NCBI RefSeq assembly: GCF_964019715.1
Contig: NZ_OZ026463.1
Coordinates: forward strand, 744,001-808,000
Origin: Spiroplasma endosymbiont of Lonchoptera lutea
GTDB lineage: Bacteria > Bacillota_I > Bacilli_A > Mycoplasmatales > Nriv7
Length of the DNA: 64,000 bases
Direction: 5' to 3'
This document shows positions 11,152 to 20,842 of the stretch, piece by piece (the stretch's first letter is position 1; every line of letters starts with the position of its first letter). Below the pieces are notes generated by a model. The model was not told where the DNA came from, did not search any database, and saw nothing but the letters and a program-made list of their open reading frames with translations. The translations under genes and the position numbers were made by a program.

Positions 11152-11580
11152 TTAAATTACTAAATTTTTATTAGGCATTTCCGCTGAGAATGAAGTTATA
11201 CTATAAGATAATCCTATTGATTTAGTAAATGTTATCTTAACATTAATTATCTCAGAAATCTCATAACCAAAATCTGAATCTAAATAACTAAAATCATCGT
11301 AAGTTTTTTTAACACCATTATTTTTATAAAAATTAATTCAATCTTTATTTTTATTACCCAGAGATAAACTAAAAATGCGAGTTTTTTTAATTTCAAGTGG
11401 TAAATCTATGTTATCTTGAAATTTAATTTTAGCTCCACCGCCAATTTTGCTAGGAATTAAAAAACTATTATAAATATTAGAAAACTCTAAATCATATTTT
11501 TTTAAATCGCTGTTATTTTTACTACATCCAGAAATAAACATTACACATACTAAATTTAAAGCTGATAAAAATTTTCACAT
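11152..11580 (-). CDS. Prophage 2 lipoprotein carrying a copy of its adhesin's N-terminal domain
   Basis: 142 aa. It starts MWKFLSALNLV with TGA as codon 2, after the strong RBS AAAGGAGGATT. The lipobox is ISGC (Cys19). Residues 31-136 (nt 11173-11490) match residues 55-160 of the adjacent adhesin (nt 13025-13342) with one residue different. The pairing is the same as in prophage 1, but the domain sequence is unrelated. It should be displayed on the cell surface. Role unknown; see findings. Confidence 0.82.
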
Positions 11581-11635
11581 AACAAAAATCCTCCTTTCAA
11601 AGGAATTATATTTTATATAAAAATATTGGAAATAT

Positions 11636-13504
11636 TTAAGAGAACTTTTTAATTATTATTAATAAAATTGCTAGGGGAACTAAAAACTCAAAAAGATATT
11701 TAAACGCCGGAACAACTTCAAACACCGGAAAGGCAGTTTTGGTAAAATTAATCGTTGTCTTGGCAATATCGGCAAGGGGTCGAATTAAAAGATTAATCCC
11801 AGAAAGACCAAGTAATCAGTTCAACATACTAACAGAAGCGTGCTGAATGCCACAAGATATTGCACTAAATAAGCCCCAATAAGAACAATTAGGCGTGGGA
11901 ATTAAATCATCCATACTATACCCACTTATTCCACCGCGGATAAAAGCTGTTGAATTCAAAATATTAAAATCGTATAAAGAATAATGATATTCAGTGCTTT
12001 CGTTTTGCTTTTTATATAGTGGAAAAGTTAGCGTAAAAATATTAATTCCATACATCACATCAACTTTGGCATTGTGAAAATGCAGTTTATTACTAGTAAC
12101 ATTTCATAATTGGTTATCATATGCTTTTAAAACATTAAAATCTATTTGATAAGAATTTTTACCGGTGTTAAAACCATTGGCAATTTGTTTATCTTTAACA
12201 AAAAAATAGGAACGAAAAATCATATTCTTACTATTTTCTATTGTTGAATCAAAATTAATTAAATATTGTTTGGGATAAAAGGTAATTAAGGAACGATAGA
12301 AAAAACCCATTTGTAAAACATTTTTAGGAATTTGTTGCATTCCTTTGTAATCTAATTCTACATAAGTAAAGGCATCCATATCAAAACTCGCATAAAAGAA
12401 TTGTACAAAAAACTCACCTAAAACTTTATAAAGTTTATTAAATAACCCATTAATAAAATCAATGGTTAAATCTTTTTGATAATGAAGCATAAAATCTTTA
12501 AAATCAGTCTTTAATTTGTCATCATAGCGTAAAAAATGGAAAGTATTACCATAATAATTAATTTGTCCAAAAAAGGTATTGATAAAATCTATTCCAAAAC
12601 TTGTTCGCGAGCCAGATTTTCAAAGCGATTTACCATTTTCTAAAAACTCATTATTGCCCACAATGCTACCATGCTCAGTTTTTATAGTAATAACATCACC
12701 AAAACTAGAAAAGGAAAGTTCTCTAAAAATAACTTTTTCCATCATATCAGGTTTAGGATATAAATTTTTGCGACTTAAATTAAATTTACTATTTTGTTGA
12801 AAACCATTTAATTTAATTGAAATTTCACTCATATATTTAAAATTATCGTCAAAGAAATTAAAAATTGGAACTCAATATAAATAGCTATAATTAAATTTAT
12901 CAAAATCTCGGCGTTGTATCATTAAATAATCTAGCTTATCTTGAAACTGATTATACTGATATTCGCCATCGCTTTTAGTTATCTCAGTAGGTAATGGTTG
13001 CTCTGCTTCTTTTTCGGGTAAAGAAGGCATTTCCGCTGAGAATGAAGTTATACTATAAGATAATCCTATTGATTTAGTAAATGTTATCTTAACATTAATT
13101 ATCTCAGAAATCTCATAACCAAAATCTGAATCTAAATAACTAAAATCATCGTAAGTTTTTTTAACACCATTATTTTTATAAAAATTAATTCAATCTTTAT
13201 TTTTATTACCCAGAGATAAACTAAAAATGCGAGTTTTTTTAATTTCAAGCGGTAAATCTATGTTATCTTGAAATTTAATTTTAGCCCCACCGCCAATTTT
13301 GCTAGGAATTAAAAAACTATTATAAATATTAAAAAATTCTAATTTACAACTATTACCACATTGACTAGGGTTTGTGGCTCGTTTTTCTCGCTTTATAAAA
13401 GATTGTTCCATACTAGGTTTTAGTGATTGTTTTGTATCAAAGAAGGCACCTAGAGGGACTAAACCAATAAAAGCTATAACTAACAACGACATAAATTTAT
13501 ACAT
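11636..13504 (-). CDS. Plectrovirus large virion/adhesin-like protein 2
   Basis: 622 aa. A signal-like hydrophobic N-terminus (VIAFIGLVPLGAFF) is followed by a basic stretch KREKRATNPSQC and a Cys pair, the variable domain (55-160, ending SFSAEMP), a conserved body and a C-terminal membrane anchor ending IIIKKFS. The body is nearly identical to adhesin 3 (57224-59119) but the variable domain is not. KREKR could be a processing site. Start after GAAAGGACAAATAAAT. Several TGA Trp codons. Confidence 0.82.
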
Positions 13505-13528
13505 ATTTATTTGTCCTTTCTTTTGCGT

Positions 13529-13774
13529 TTAACTTCTTAAAATAAAGTATATTGTTGATAAAATGCCAATTGTTCCAAGAATAATAAAAATTGGATGTTG
13601 AGAAAATAACCTAATCATTGGTTTAAATAATTGTAAAAATTCACTGTTAGCCACAATAACTTTATTAAAATATTCCAATCCTTCATTTACAAAACGCCAT
13701 AAACCAAGAAATTCATCAAAAGCAAAAATAGAAAAAACGGTAATTAAAAGAAAAATTATAACTAGTTTAAACAT
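13529..13774 (-). CDS. Small phage membrane protein (FSQHPIF family)
   Basis: 81 aa with an N-terminal hydrophobic segment (4-20), LFKPMIRLFSQHPIFIILG and a C-terminal hydrophobic segment. Homologues are 6584-6832 and the prophage 3 fragment at 57072-57199. It lies 24 bp before the adhesin start, as in prophage 3. Confidence 0.78.
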   Translation of the reverse strand: MFKLVIIFLLITVFSIFAFDEFLGLWRFVNEGLEYFNKVIVANSEFLQLFKPMIRLFSQHPIFIILGTIGILSTIYFILRS

Positions 13775-14007
13775 TATTTTTTACCTCACTCTTTAACAGA
13801 TTTGTTAGCTCTTGTCTTTTTATAACTTTCTTTGGCTTGCATTCCAATACCTAAAATAGCAACAAAAACAAAGTTAACAATTAAAGAGATTAAAGGAATA
13901 ATGATAATCCGAATTCCGGTACCAGGAATAGTCATACTTCAAATTAAATCAAAAACTTTATAAATAATATCAGCAAAAAATGATGCCATTTTTTCTAGAT
14001 TTGCCAT
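13774..14007 (-). CDS. Small phage membrane protein
   Basis: 77 aa. It begins MANLEKMASFFADIIYKVFD, has one hydrophobic segment (about 32-52) and a Lys-rich end. Its stop overlaps the next start (TAATG), showing translational coupling. Homologue 6835-7119 in prophage 1. Confidence 0.75.
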
Positions 14008-14044
14008 AATTAAGTATCCTTTCTTAGATTAAAATATATGATAG

Positions 14045-15040
14045 TTAATTCCTATCTTTCAAATTACTTTTTAGTAATTCCATAATACGACTAAATTTTT
14101 CCATTTTAAGGTATTTTAATATTTCTAAATCAACTTCGGTAGTTTCATAAAACTTATCTTCATAAGTGTCAACAACAATGCGATTAGCAACGGGGCGTAA
14201 AAAAGATAAATACTTATTGTCGTAACACTCTAAAACAGACATTGGAATTTTTAATTTAAAAAAGTAGATATCTAATTCCGGAATATTACGATATTTAGTT
14301 TTGCGACCTTTTTTATTATTTTTAGCATCAATTAGACTTGTGCGTCAGCGTTCATATTCTTCTACAGATTTAAAAGTACCATAAACAACTTTTAAATAAG
14401 GGCGAAAAATATTAACTGATTTCTTAGTAATACCAACAATAACCGAATTAGCAATATCTCTGACTTTAACCCAAATATGTTCAGGTCGTTGGCCACTCGC
14501 TAGAACAATATGACCAAAATGCCTAACTAGAGCAAAATATTCTTGCAAACCTTGAGTTGATTTATCATTTTCTTTATAATCCGTTCCTTCTAAAAATAAG
14601 TTCGTTTCATCTCACAACAATAAATGTTTTTCTTCTAATATTGGATATTCATTATCCAATAACGACATATGCCCCAAAGATAACATTTGTTGGTCTAAAA
14701 TTGGAAATGTTGAAGCCGTCTTTCATTTTTTCTTACCTAAAAGTTTTGAAGCAAAAACTAATAAAGCGGTTTTACCAGTTCCCAATGAACCAATCACAAT
14801 ATTTAATGGTGATTTGAATAAAAAATTAATAAAAGATTTACGATTAACTCATTGCATAAGTTTAGTAATTAAAATTAAACAATTTAAGATAATACCGATG
14901 ATATGAAAAAATGAAACTCAATATTGTGGATTAATAGCAACAAGAAAAGCATAATAATATCAAGAAATAATAAAGAAAGTGCGATTTAAGCTAACAAAGT
15001 CATTAATTTTTTCACAGATATTTTTTAGAAATTTAAGCAT
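14045..15040 (-). CDS. Zot/pI-like phage assembly ATPase
   Basis: 331 aa. Two hydrophobic segments near the N-terminus, Walker A GSLGTGKTA, Walker B LLLWDETNLF, and the block GHIVLASGQRPEHIWVKVRD. Close homologue of 7126-8109. Expected to drive virion assembly and export at the membrane. Start at the ATG after GGGGTGCGATA. Read with TGA as Trp it is uninterrupted. Confidence 0.83.
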
Positions 15041-15070
15041 TATCGCACCCCTTTATTTTTTTAATTATTA

Positions 15071-15316
15071 TTAACGAACTCTTAATAGTAGTTTTTCAAA
15101 CATTCCAAAAGCAAATAAGAATAATCCAACAATTGCTGGGAATAAAAAAATTCAATAAGTAGCAAAGAAATCTACTACTAATGGCATTTGTCCGCTGATA
15201 ATATCGCTTCAAATTTTTCCAAAAAGCCCTACCATACTATCTCACAAATTACTAATGGCTTGTTTTCCGGTAATTGCTACTGGTGCGGTTACATCGGCTA
15301 AGAAAGTTCCAATCAT
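15071..15316 (-). CDS. Candidate plectrovirus coat protein
   Basis: 81 aa. It begins MIGTFLADVTAP, has one strong hydrophobic segment near the C-terminus and ends EKLLLRVR. The RBS AAAGGGGGTGATTAT is the strongest in the operon, as expected for an abundant coat protein. Homologue 8134-8376. Confidence 0.75.
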
Positions 15317-15358
15317 ATAATCACCCCCTTTCTTTTTAAAATATTTATCCTATATTTA

Positions 15359-15592
15359 TTAACAAAAATAAGATTTAACTTTATAAAATAAAATCAACAT
15401 AAATAAGATAATAACTGTTGTTAGTAATCAAAAAGCGATGTTGGTTGTTAAAAGTCAAAGTGGTTCTTCAGTTAAATTAATTTCTTTACCACCAGTAATA
15501 TGAGCGGGAATAGTTGTAATTTGGATAAACAAATCTCAGAAAGTTTGTTTAATTTGTTCTCAATTTAAATCTTTTCAAACAACTAGAAACAT
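15359..15592 (-). CDS. Small phage membrane protein
   Basis: 77 aa with LNWEQIKQTFWDLFIQITT and a C-terminal hydrophobic segment. It overlaps the end of the upstream gene by 10 bp. Homologue 8542-8772. Confidence 0.75.
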
Positions 15593-15747
15593 TGAAATAA
15601 ACACTTAATCGGAAGAAAGAGAATACCAATGAAACTGGCAAATAACACAATGATTACAAGAATTGAGAACAAAAATACTACTTGGGGCGGTAAATCGGCA
15701 GTGGGATAAAGCAAATCAATTAACTTAATAATTACATCTTTTAACAT
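15583..15747 (-). CDS. Very small phage membrane protein
   Basis: 54 aa. An acidic N-terminus, then LPPQVVFLF and a long hydrophobic segment ending LPIKCLFQCF. Homologue 8776-8919. A minor coat protein is plausible. Confidence 0.65.
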   Translation of the reverse strand: MLKDVIIKLIDLLYPTADLPPQVVFLFSILVIIVLFASFIGILFLPIKCLFQCF

Positions 15748-15752
15748 TTATT

Positions 15753-15977
15753 TTATCCTTTCGTTTGAGTTTCTTGATTTTGTTTGTCGTTTTTTTCAGT
15801 TAAATAAGATAATTTAACAATGAAGCGTTTTTCTTTTTTACTAAAATCCCCTTTAATTTCTTTTGCTTGTTTACCATACTTTTTAACATCGTTCATTCAA
15901 CGCCACAAACCCCAAGCGACAGCAAAAGCAAGTAATAAGGTTAATAAGATAAAACATATTAGACTAAATATTGCCAT
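15753..15977 (-). CDS. Small phage membrane protein with charged tail
   Basis: 74 aa. An N-terminal hydrophobic segment is followed by a charged tail with KGDFSKKEKRFIVKLSY. Homologue 8937-9158. RBS AGAAAGGAAATTGAAAAATA. Confidence 0.7.
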
Positions 15978-15999
15978 TATTTTTCAATTTCCTTTCTAT

Positions 16000-16266
16000 T
16001 TAAAGTTTGGTTTTTTGTTCTTTTAATTTTGATTTTTTTAATACAAAGCAAATTAAACATTTTACTATTTCTGCTAAGGTTATTCATACTAATGAGTAAC
16101 CTATAATCATTAACTTACCAATTGCTCCAAAATTTTTGATTAATTGCTCTAATTCTTTAATATCTGTATGTAACAATAAAACTATACTTAAAGATATGAA
16201 TATAATGTAATTAATTATTATTCATCAATATTTTTTTAAAGAATTAATGAGTTTGTTTAGTTTCAT
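16000..16266 (-). CDS. Small phage membrane protein
   Basis: 88 aa, two hydrophobic segments and a Lys-rich C-terminus. Its start lies inside the last codons of the upstream membrane gene (overlap of 23 bp). Homologue of 4726-4977, which occupies a different place in prophage 1. Confidence 0.72.
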
Positions 16267-16521
16267 TTTTCAAAGCTCTTTTTTCCTTAATTTTCTTAAC
16301 AATAAGTCAAACTAATTTTTCAACTTGAAAAGCAATAAATATCGCACTACCAAATCAATAAACAAACAATCCGAACAACATAATGGCGGTATTTAAGTCA
16401 AAAAACTTATACATATCTTTTTCAATAAAATCAATAAATTCTCTATTTGTTCCCAGTATCCAATTAGTATCTAATAAAGTTAAAGTTCAAAGTGGATTGG
16501 CAACCCTTTTTAGGACACTTT

Positions 16522-17322
16522 TTATGTAGACTGGTATTTTCTAAATTCAACGGGAGTTAAATAATTTAAACTGCCATGAATTCGAATATTGTTATATCAA
16601 TTAACAAAATCAAATAGTTCGCATTTTAGTTGTGTTAAGTTTGCAAATTTTTTACCGTTAATAAATTCGGTTTTAAAGGTTTTGTAAGTTGCTTCAGCAA
16701 CAGCATTATCATATGGGCATCCTTTGGAGCTTAATGATCTTTTAATTTTAAAGGTTATTAAAATTTCATCAATAATTTTATTTTTAAACTCATTACCACG
16801 ATCAGTATGAAATAAAGTTATTTTATTTAATGGTCGTGTTATCTTGTGAAAAGCTTGTTGAACTAATTCAGCAGTTTTATTTGGTCCAGCACTATAGCCA
16901 ATTACTTCGCGATTAAACAAGTCAATTAATAAACAAATATAATGTCATTTAGTGCCAACTTGAACATATGTTAAATCACTAACAACAACTTCATTTGGTT
17001 TTTTGTCATTAAATTGACGATTTAAAACATTATTAATTTCGTCATTATTAACTGTTTTTTTATGATTACAATATTTTAACTTGGTGTATTTAGAAACCAA
17101 ATTATTTTTGATCATAATGAATCGGATTTTTCGTCGTGATAAAATGATATTTTTTCTTATTAAAACAGCTTTAATTTTACGAGCACCATAAATCTTGCGA
17201 CTTTTATTAAATGCACTGATAACTTCTTGTTCATAATTATTAACATCAAACTTGGTGCATTTATTAGTTTGATAATAATATGTTGATTTTAGTAAACCTA
17301 AAATCTTACATATTTTCCTCAC
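16522..17322 (-). CDS. ISa OrfB, DDE transposase (copy 2)
   Basis: 266 aa, intact, identical in the visible pieces to copy 1 OrfB. DDE residues present (VVSDLTY, FHTDRGNEF, NAVAEATYKTF). Expected as a -1 frameshift product with OrfA. Confidence 0.92.
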
Positions 17323-17354
17323 TGAATATTTATTTTTGTTGTTATTAATTATTG

Positions 17355-17633
17355 TTATTTTTTCCCGATTATCAGTGCTGCTTGCTTTAAAATGTCATTT
17401 TCCATTCGTAATTGTTGGTTTTCTTTTCGCAAGTAAATTAATTCATTTTCTTCGACAGTGCGATTATCTTTTGCTTTAAATGACCCAGAATTATTATAAT
17501 TTTTAATTCAATTATAAATAGTTGGTTTTGGTAAATTATATTCTTTCCCTAAATTAATAACACTTTTGTCATTTTTGTATAGCATTACAATTTGTTTTTT
17601 AAATTCTTCAGAGTATGAGGTTTTATTTCCCAT
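17355..17633 (-). CDS. ISa OrfA, HTH protein (copy 2)
   Basis: 92 aa, same as copy 1, with Asn before the Trp of the HTH (IYNW). It shares this variant with the other prophage-borne copy, while copies 3-5 have Ser there. Confidence 0.9.
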
Positions 17634-17819
17634 TTTTATATTCCTTCTTTCTTAATAATTTTGAAGTCTATATAATTATGGTCCAACTTATTGTAGCCTA
17701 TCCAAAGTATTAAGTTTATAAAGATAAAAACAATGCTAAGTAATATTTTTAACCAATGATTTTTAAATCAATTTTTAATTCTTATTTTAAATTGCAATTT
17801 TTCTTTCATTTTTTAACTC

Positions 17820-18662
17820 CTAATGTTTAATTTTTCTTAGTTGATTTCTAAATCTTAAACTTTCTAAGGAAGCGTAATTTGCACTCTCAAAATCTACATA
17901 ATCAATATTTTTAAATTCATAGATTGCTCCACACATTTTAGTTTTAAATTTATTAACTGTTGATTTTAAGTATTTTACAAATTCAGAATTTACAGTTCTT
18001 TTAACAATATTATTCAAAGTATCGGTAAATACTTGTTTTCTAGTAATGGGGTTTTGACAGTTGTAAGAAAATTGATAAGCCTTGATATTTAAATCATACT
18101 GATTTAATGATTTTTCATTCAGGACATTTTTAGTTATATATTTGGAGCAATATTTTACAACCATTTCATTAGTATTTTCACGAACTCTAATATTTTTATT
18201 AATTCCATAAGGTCAAAATTGTAAAATAATTTTATGTGGTATTTTTTCGGTGATTAAAATATGAAAATGAATAACGCCTCGCTTCTGATATTCATAGGTA
18301 TACAAATACTTAATATTTTTATTTTTAACTTTAAATCAATATTTTAATTTTTTAAAAAATTTATTTAAATCACGCTTACATTTTCTAATATCAAATTCAT
18401 TAACATCAGCATAAGTAAGAGTTAAGAATGTAAGTTTTTTACAGTCTCAAAAATTATGATATGCCTTCCGAATAACATTAGATTTTGCACGAATATTGCT
18501 ATTAAGCAGTTTTGTATCACAATTACCTTTATTTTTTAAACCACTAGCATTGTGGTTATTTGCTTTAATGCGTTCTAAAGGCATAACAATATTACGAATG
18601 TATTGACCGTAATAAATAGTTTTCATATAAAAATCAGTCGGATTTTGAGGTTTTAAATTCAT
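17820..18662 (-). CDS. HUH-type rolling-circle replication initiator
   Basis: 280 aa with TGA as Trp (codon 72 and others). Rep motif 1 is FLTLTYA (79-85), the HUH metal-binding motif is GVIHFHILI with His132 and His134, and the catalytic Tyr motif is VVKYCSKYITK with Tyr171 and Lys174. Such proteins nick the plus origin and stay joined to the 5' end during replication of ssDNA phage genomes. Prophage 1 has no counterpart. The GC-rich hairpin cluster just upstream is the natural candidate for its target. Confidence 0.85.
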
Positions 18663-18715
18663 ATTTTATGCTCCCGTTTTAGATTTTCGCCAGTTGTGTT
18701 ATTTAATCAAGTAAT

Positions 18716-18785
18716 AGTCGGCTTCGCCGACTAACCCGCTAGCGGGCGGGGCATACGCCTTCCGCACCGCTTCGCAGACCGAAGT
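18716..18785. other. Candidate phage replication origin: GC-rich hairpin cluster
   Basis: About 70 bp that is conspicuously GC-rich in very AT-rich DNA. It contains a 7-bp hairpin AGTCGGC-ttc-GCCGACT (18716-18732), a perfect palindrome CCCGCTAGCGGG (18735-18746) and further GC-rich inverted motifs up to CTTCGGTC (minus strand). It lies 54 bp upstream of rep and directly after the 99-aa gene, in non-coding DNA. Origin or packaging signal is inferred from structure and position. Confidence 0.6.
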
Positions 18786-18794
18786 GATTATCAA

Positions 18795-19094
18795 TTAACT
18801 GGACAAGTTTTTTTGATTTTTTGATAATTCAATTTTTTGCAAGTTAACGATTTTGGGGTTTTTATCAAAAGTTAATTCGCAACTAAAAAATGATTTAACA
18901 TTTTCCTTTAACAGTTTATAAATTTCTTGTTGCTCTAGATTGTTATCATCAATTCATAAGGCTTTTTGTTCGCCGGTAGGCTCAAATAAGTCATTTTCAT
19001 AACGCAAAAATTCCGCAGAATATCCTGACATCGTAGAACCATCTTTATTTTTAAATATTTTTCTTTTTATACTAACTAATTTAATTTTAAACAT
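18795..19094 (-). CDS. 99-aa phage protein, possible ssDNA-binding protein
   Basis: 99 aa, one TGA Trp codon, beginning MFKIKLVSIKRKIFKNKDG. Soluble, with mixed beta-type and charged pattern and EPTGEQKALWID in the middle. It sits between the zinc-ribbon peptide and rep. Filamentous phages encode a small ssDNA-binding protein next to rep, so that role is possible, but I see no diagnostic motif. Confidence 0.6.
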
Positions 19095-19219
19095 TATTTA
19101 TTTTTTCCTTCCAAATTTAAAATATTTTTAATACAATTAACAAATTTTTAGTTATCCACATTGTTTTCCATATTTATTTCCTTTATAAATATTGAACTTT
19201 TAATAGTTTTCCACAAAAT

Positions 19220-19321
19220 TTAAAAACCCTTTTCATCGCAAGAATTACAGATTCCAACTGTATTTTTATTACCAATGACATAGCTTTCGCTGTCGCATTC
19301 AATACAAAATATTACTGCCAA
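19220..19321 (-). CDS. Zinc-ribbon-like micropeptide
   Basis: About 33 aa from a TTG start preceded by GGGGGT. It has two CxxC pairs: FCIECDSESY and then GICNSCDEKGF, a minimal zinc-ribbon pattern. First candidate gene of prophage 2. Real translation is uncertain because of its size and unusual start. Confidence 0.4.
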   Translation of the reverse strand: MAVIFCIECDSESYVIGNKNTVGICNSCDEKGF

Positions 19322-19386
19322 AAGAATATACCCCCAAATAATTTATAAAAACCAAATGTGCAAAACATCTGTGGTTTCTACATAAA

Positions 19387-20466
19387 TTAGAAAAAATGAT
19401 ATTGACTTTGTAAAATTTGAAAAATAATATTAAAACCATAAAATATTATAATTACTCCAGAAGTTATTACTGTAAAAATTTTACTACTACTTCAACGCGA
19501 AATTGTTTTAACAGTAAAAATAATAATTGTTAACAATAGCAAAATCGCAATAACAAATAATGGCATTAAATTCATCATATTACCATTTGCTAAATATTCT
19601 AAACTTCCAACAGGATGATTAATAATATCAGCAACAAAGTAAATAATTGAATTAAAAAGATGGCTACCAACAATTCCAGCAATGGCAACATTACCATAAC
19701 CAATCCTTGCTAAAGAAAATAGTGATACTACTTCTGGTAAGGCCGTTGTCATTCCTAAAAAAATTGCTCCTGCCGATTCTTTTTTAATCCCATAAACATT
19801 ATCAAAGTTATCAATAACCGCAACTAATATTATTGAAGAAAGAACTAAACCAATAGCCGAAATAACGAAAAAAATTATAATCATCTTTAATGATAATTTT
19901 TTTAAACCAACATCTTTATTAGTTTTAGGTTCTTTTTCCTCATCATGAAATCCTTTAAACATCATTATTAAAAATCCCCCATAAACTAATAATAAAACTA
20001 AAAATGGTCAAGAAACATTGATATAAGGAATCGTTAACCGCATAAAATCAAATGCTTTAATTGGCATTAAAGCTAATACTAAAATTATATTAATTCCGAT
20101 CATTAAATAAATAATAAAGCGATTAGAGTTATTTATTTTTTTAAAAAATAAATAACGAATAAAAATAATATCAGCAACAGCTAACATCGCTCCTGAAAAT
20201 AAATTTGCCCCCATAACATCACCCATACTAACTTCAGGACTCCCCAAAGCACCGGCTGTTATCGCTGATACAAGTTCTGGCAATGAAGTTATAATTGATA
20301 ATAATAATGCTCCCGCAACCGCCGTTGACATTTTTGTTCGCATTTTTAATGCTGACAAATATTTAATCATCCGTCTAGAAGCAAAAAAATTAATACTCGC
20401 AAAAATAACAAAAAATACCCATAAATATTCCGGTTTTGTTCAACCAAATAATCACTGTGAAATAAT
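19387..20466 (-). CDS. Na+/Ca2+-exchanger-type cation antiporter (CaCA family, YrbG-like)
   Basis: 359 aa, polytopic membrane protein with the two alpha-repeats of the CaCA family: AGALLLSIITSLPELVSA followed by GDVMGANLF, and GAIFLGMTTALPEVVSLF followed by VGSHLFNS. It should exchange Ca2+ or another cation across the cell membrane. The N-terminal coding segment has no ATG upstream of residue 33; AGGGGGTGG just before an ATT at 20466 suggests an ATT start, with ATG at 20370 as the fallback (it would remove a transmembrane segment). A weak stem followed by TTTTTAT after the stop (near 19350-19376) may be its terminator. Confidence 0.82.
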
Positions 20467-20842
20467 TCCACCCCCTATTTAAAAATATCATAGTATTTAA
20501 ATTTGATAGTCAAAATCAAATAATTCCGATAACGATACTTGCAAACCCTTAGCAAGTTTAGCAATACTTTGTAAAGAAATGTTTCTTTGGATTGGCAACC
20601 CTTTTTAGGACACTTTTTATGTAGACTGGTATTTTCTAAATTCAACGGGAGTTAAATAATTTAAACTGCCATGAATTCGAATATTGTTATATCAATTAAC
20701 AAAATCAAATAGTTCGCATTTTAGTTGTGTTAAGTTTGCAAATTTTTTACCGTTAATAAATTCGATTTTAAAGGTTTTGTAAGTTGCTTCAGCAACAGCA
20801 TTATCATATGGGCATCCTTTGGAGCTTAATGATCTTTTAATT

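Larger units (their letters stand above)
16493..17704 (-). mobile_element. ISa copy 2, IS3 family, 1212 bp
   Basis: Same ends and length as copy 1, flanked by the direct repeat AAG (16490-16492 and 17705-17707). Transposase genes are on the minus strand, co-directional with the disrupted phage gene, the opposite of copy 1. Confidence 0.95.
16244..17809 (-). pseudogene. Phage membrane protein gene split by ISa
   Basis: Removing 16493-17704 and one copy of the AAG/CTT duplication gives a 116-aa frame beginning MKEKLQFKIRIKNWFK, with two hydrophobic segments and a Lys-rich end (KNETKQTH). The insertion is in the homologous codon to that in prophage 1 (4955-6562). It starts 10 bp after the Rep stop. 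Confidence 0.85.
10013..19321 (-). mobile_element. Plectrovirus-like prophage 2, nearly complete
   Basis: About 9.3 kb on the minus strand. Order: a zinc-ribbon peptide, a 99-aa protein, a GC-rich hairpin cluster, Rep, a membrane gene split by ISa, six small membrane or coat genes with a Zot-like ATPase among them, the adhesin, the lipoprotein and a DDE integrase. Less the 1215 bp of ISa plus duplication, the length is near 8 kb, which is the size known for SpV1-type genomes. The left end is the integrase and the right end abuts a host cation-exchanger gene. Confidence 0.8.

Noticed and set aside
13174-13504. Second complete lipoprotein gene here
   Set aside because: The sequence similar to the lipoprotein is the variable domain of adhesin 2 itself; its N-terminus has no lipobox.
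18700-18720. CTATTAC next to the hairpin (minus strand) as a circovirus-like nick nonanucleotide
   Set aside because: Only a partial match, and it lies beside the stem and not in a loop. Not enough to call a nick site.
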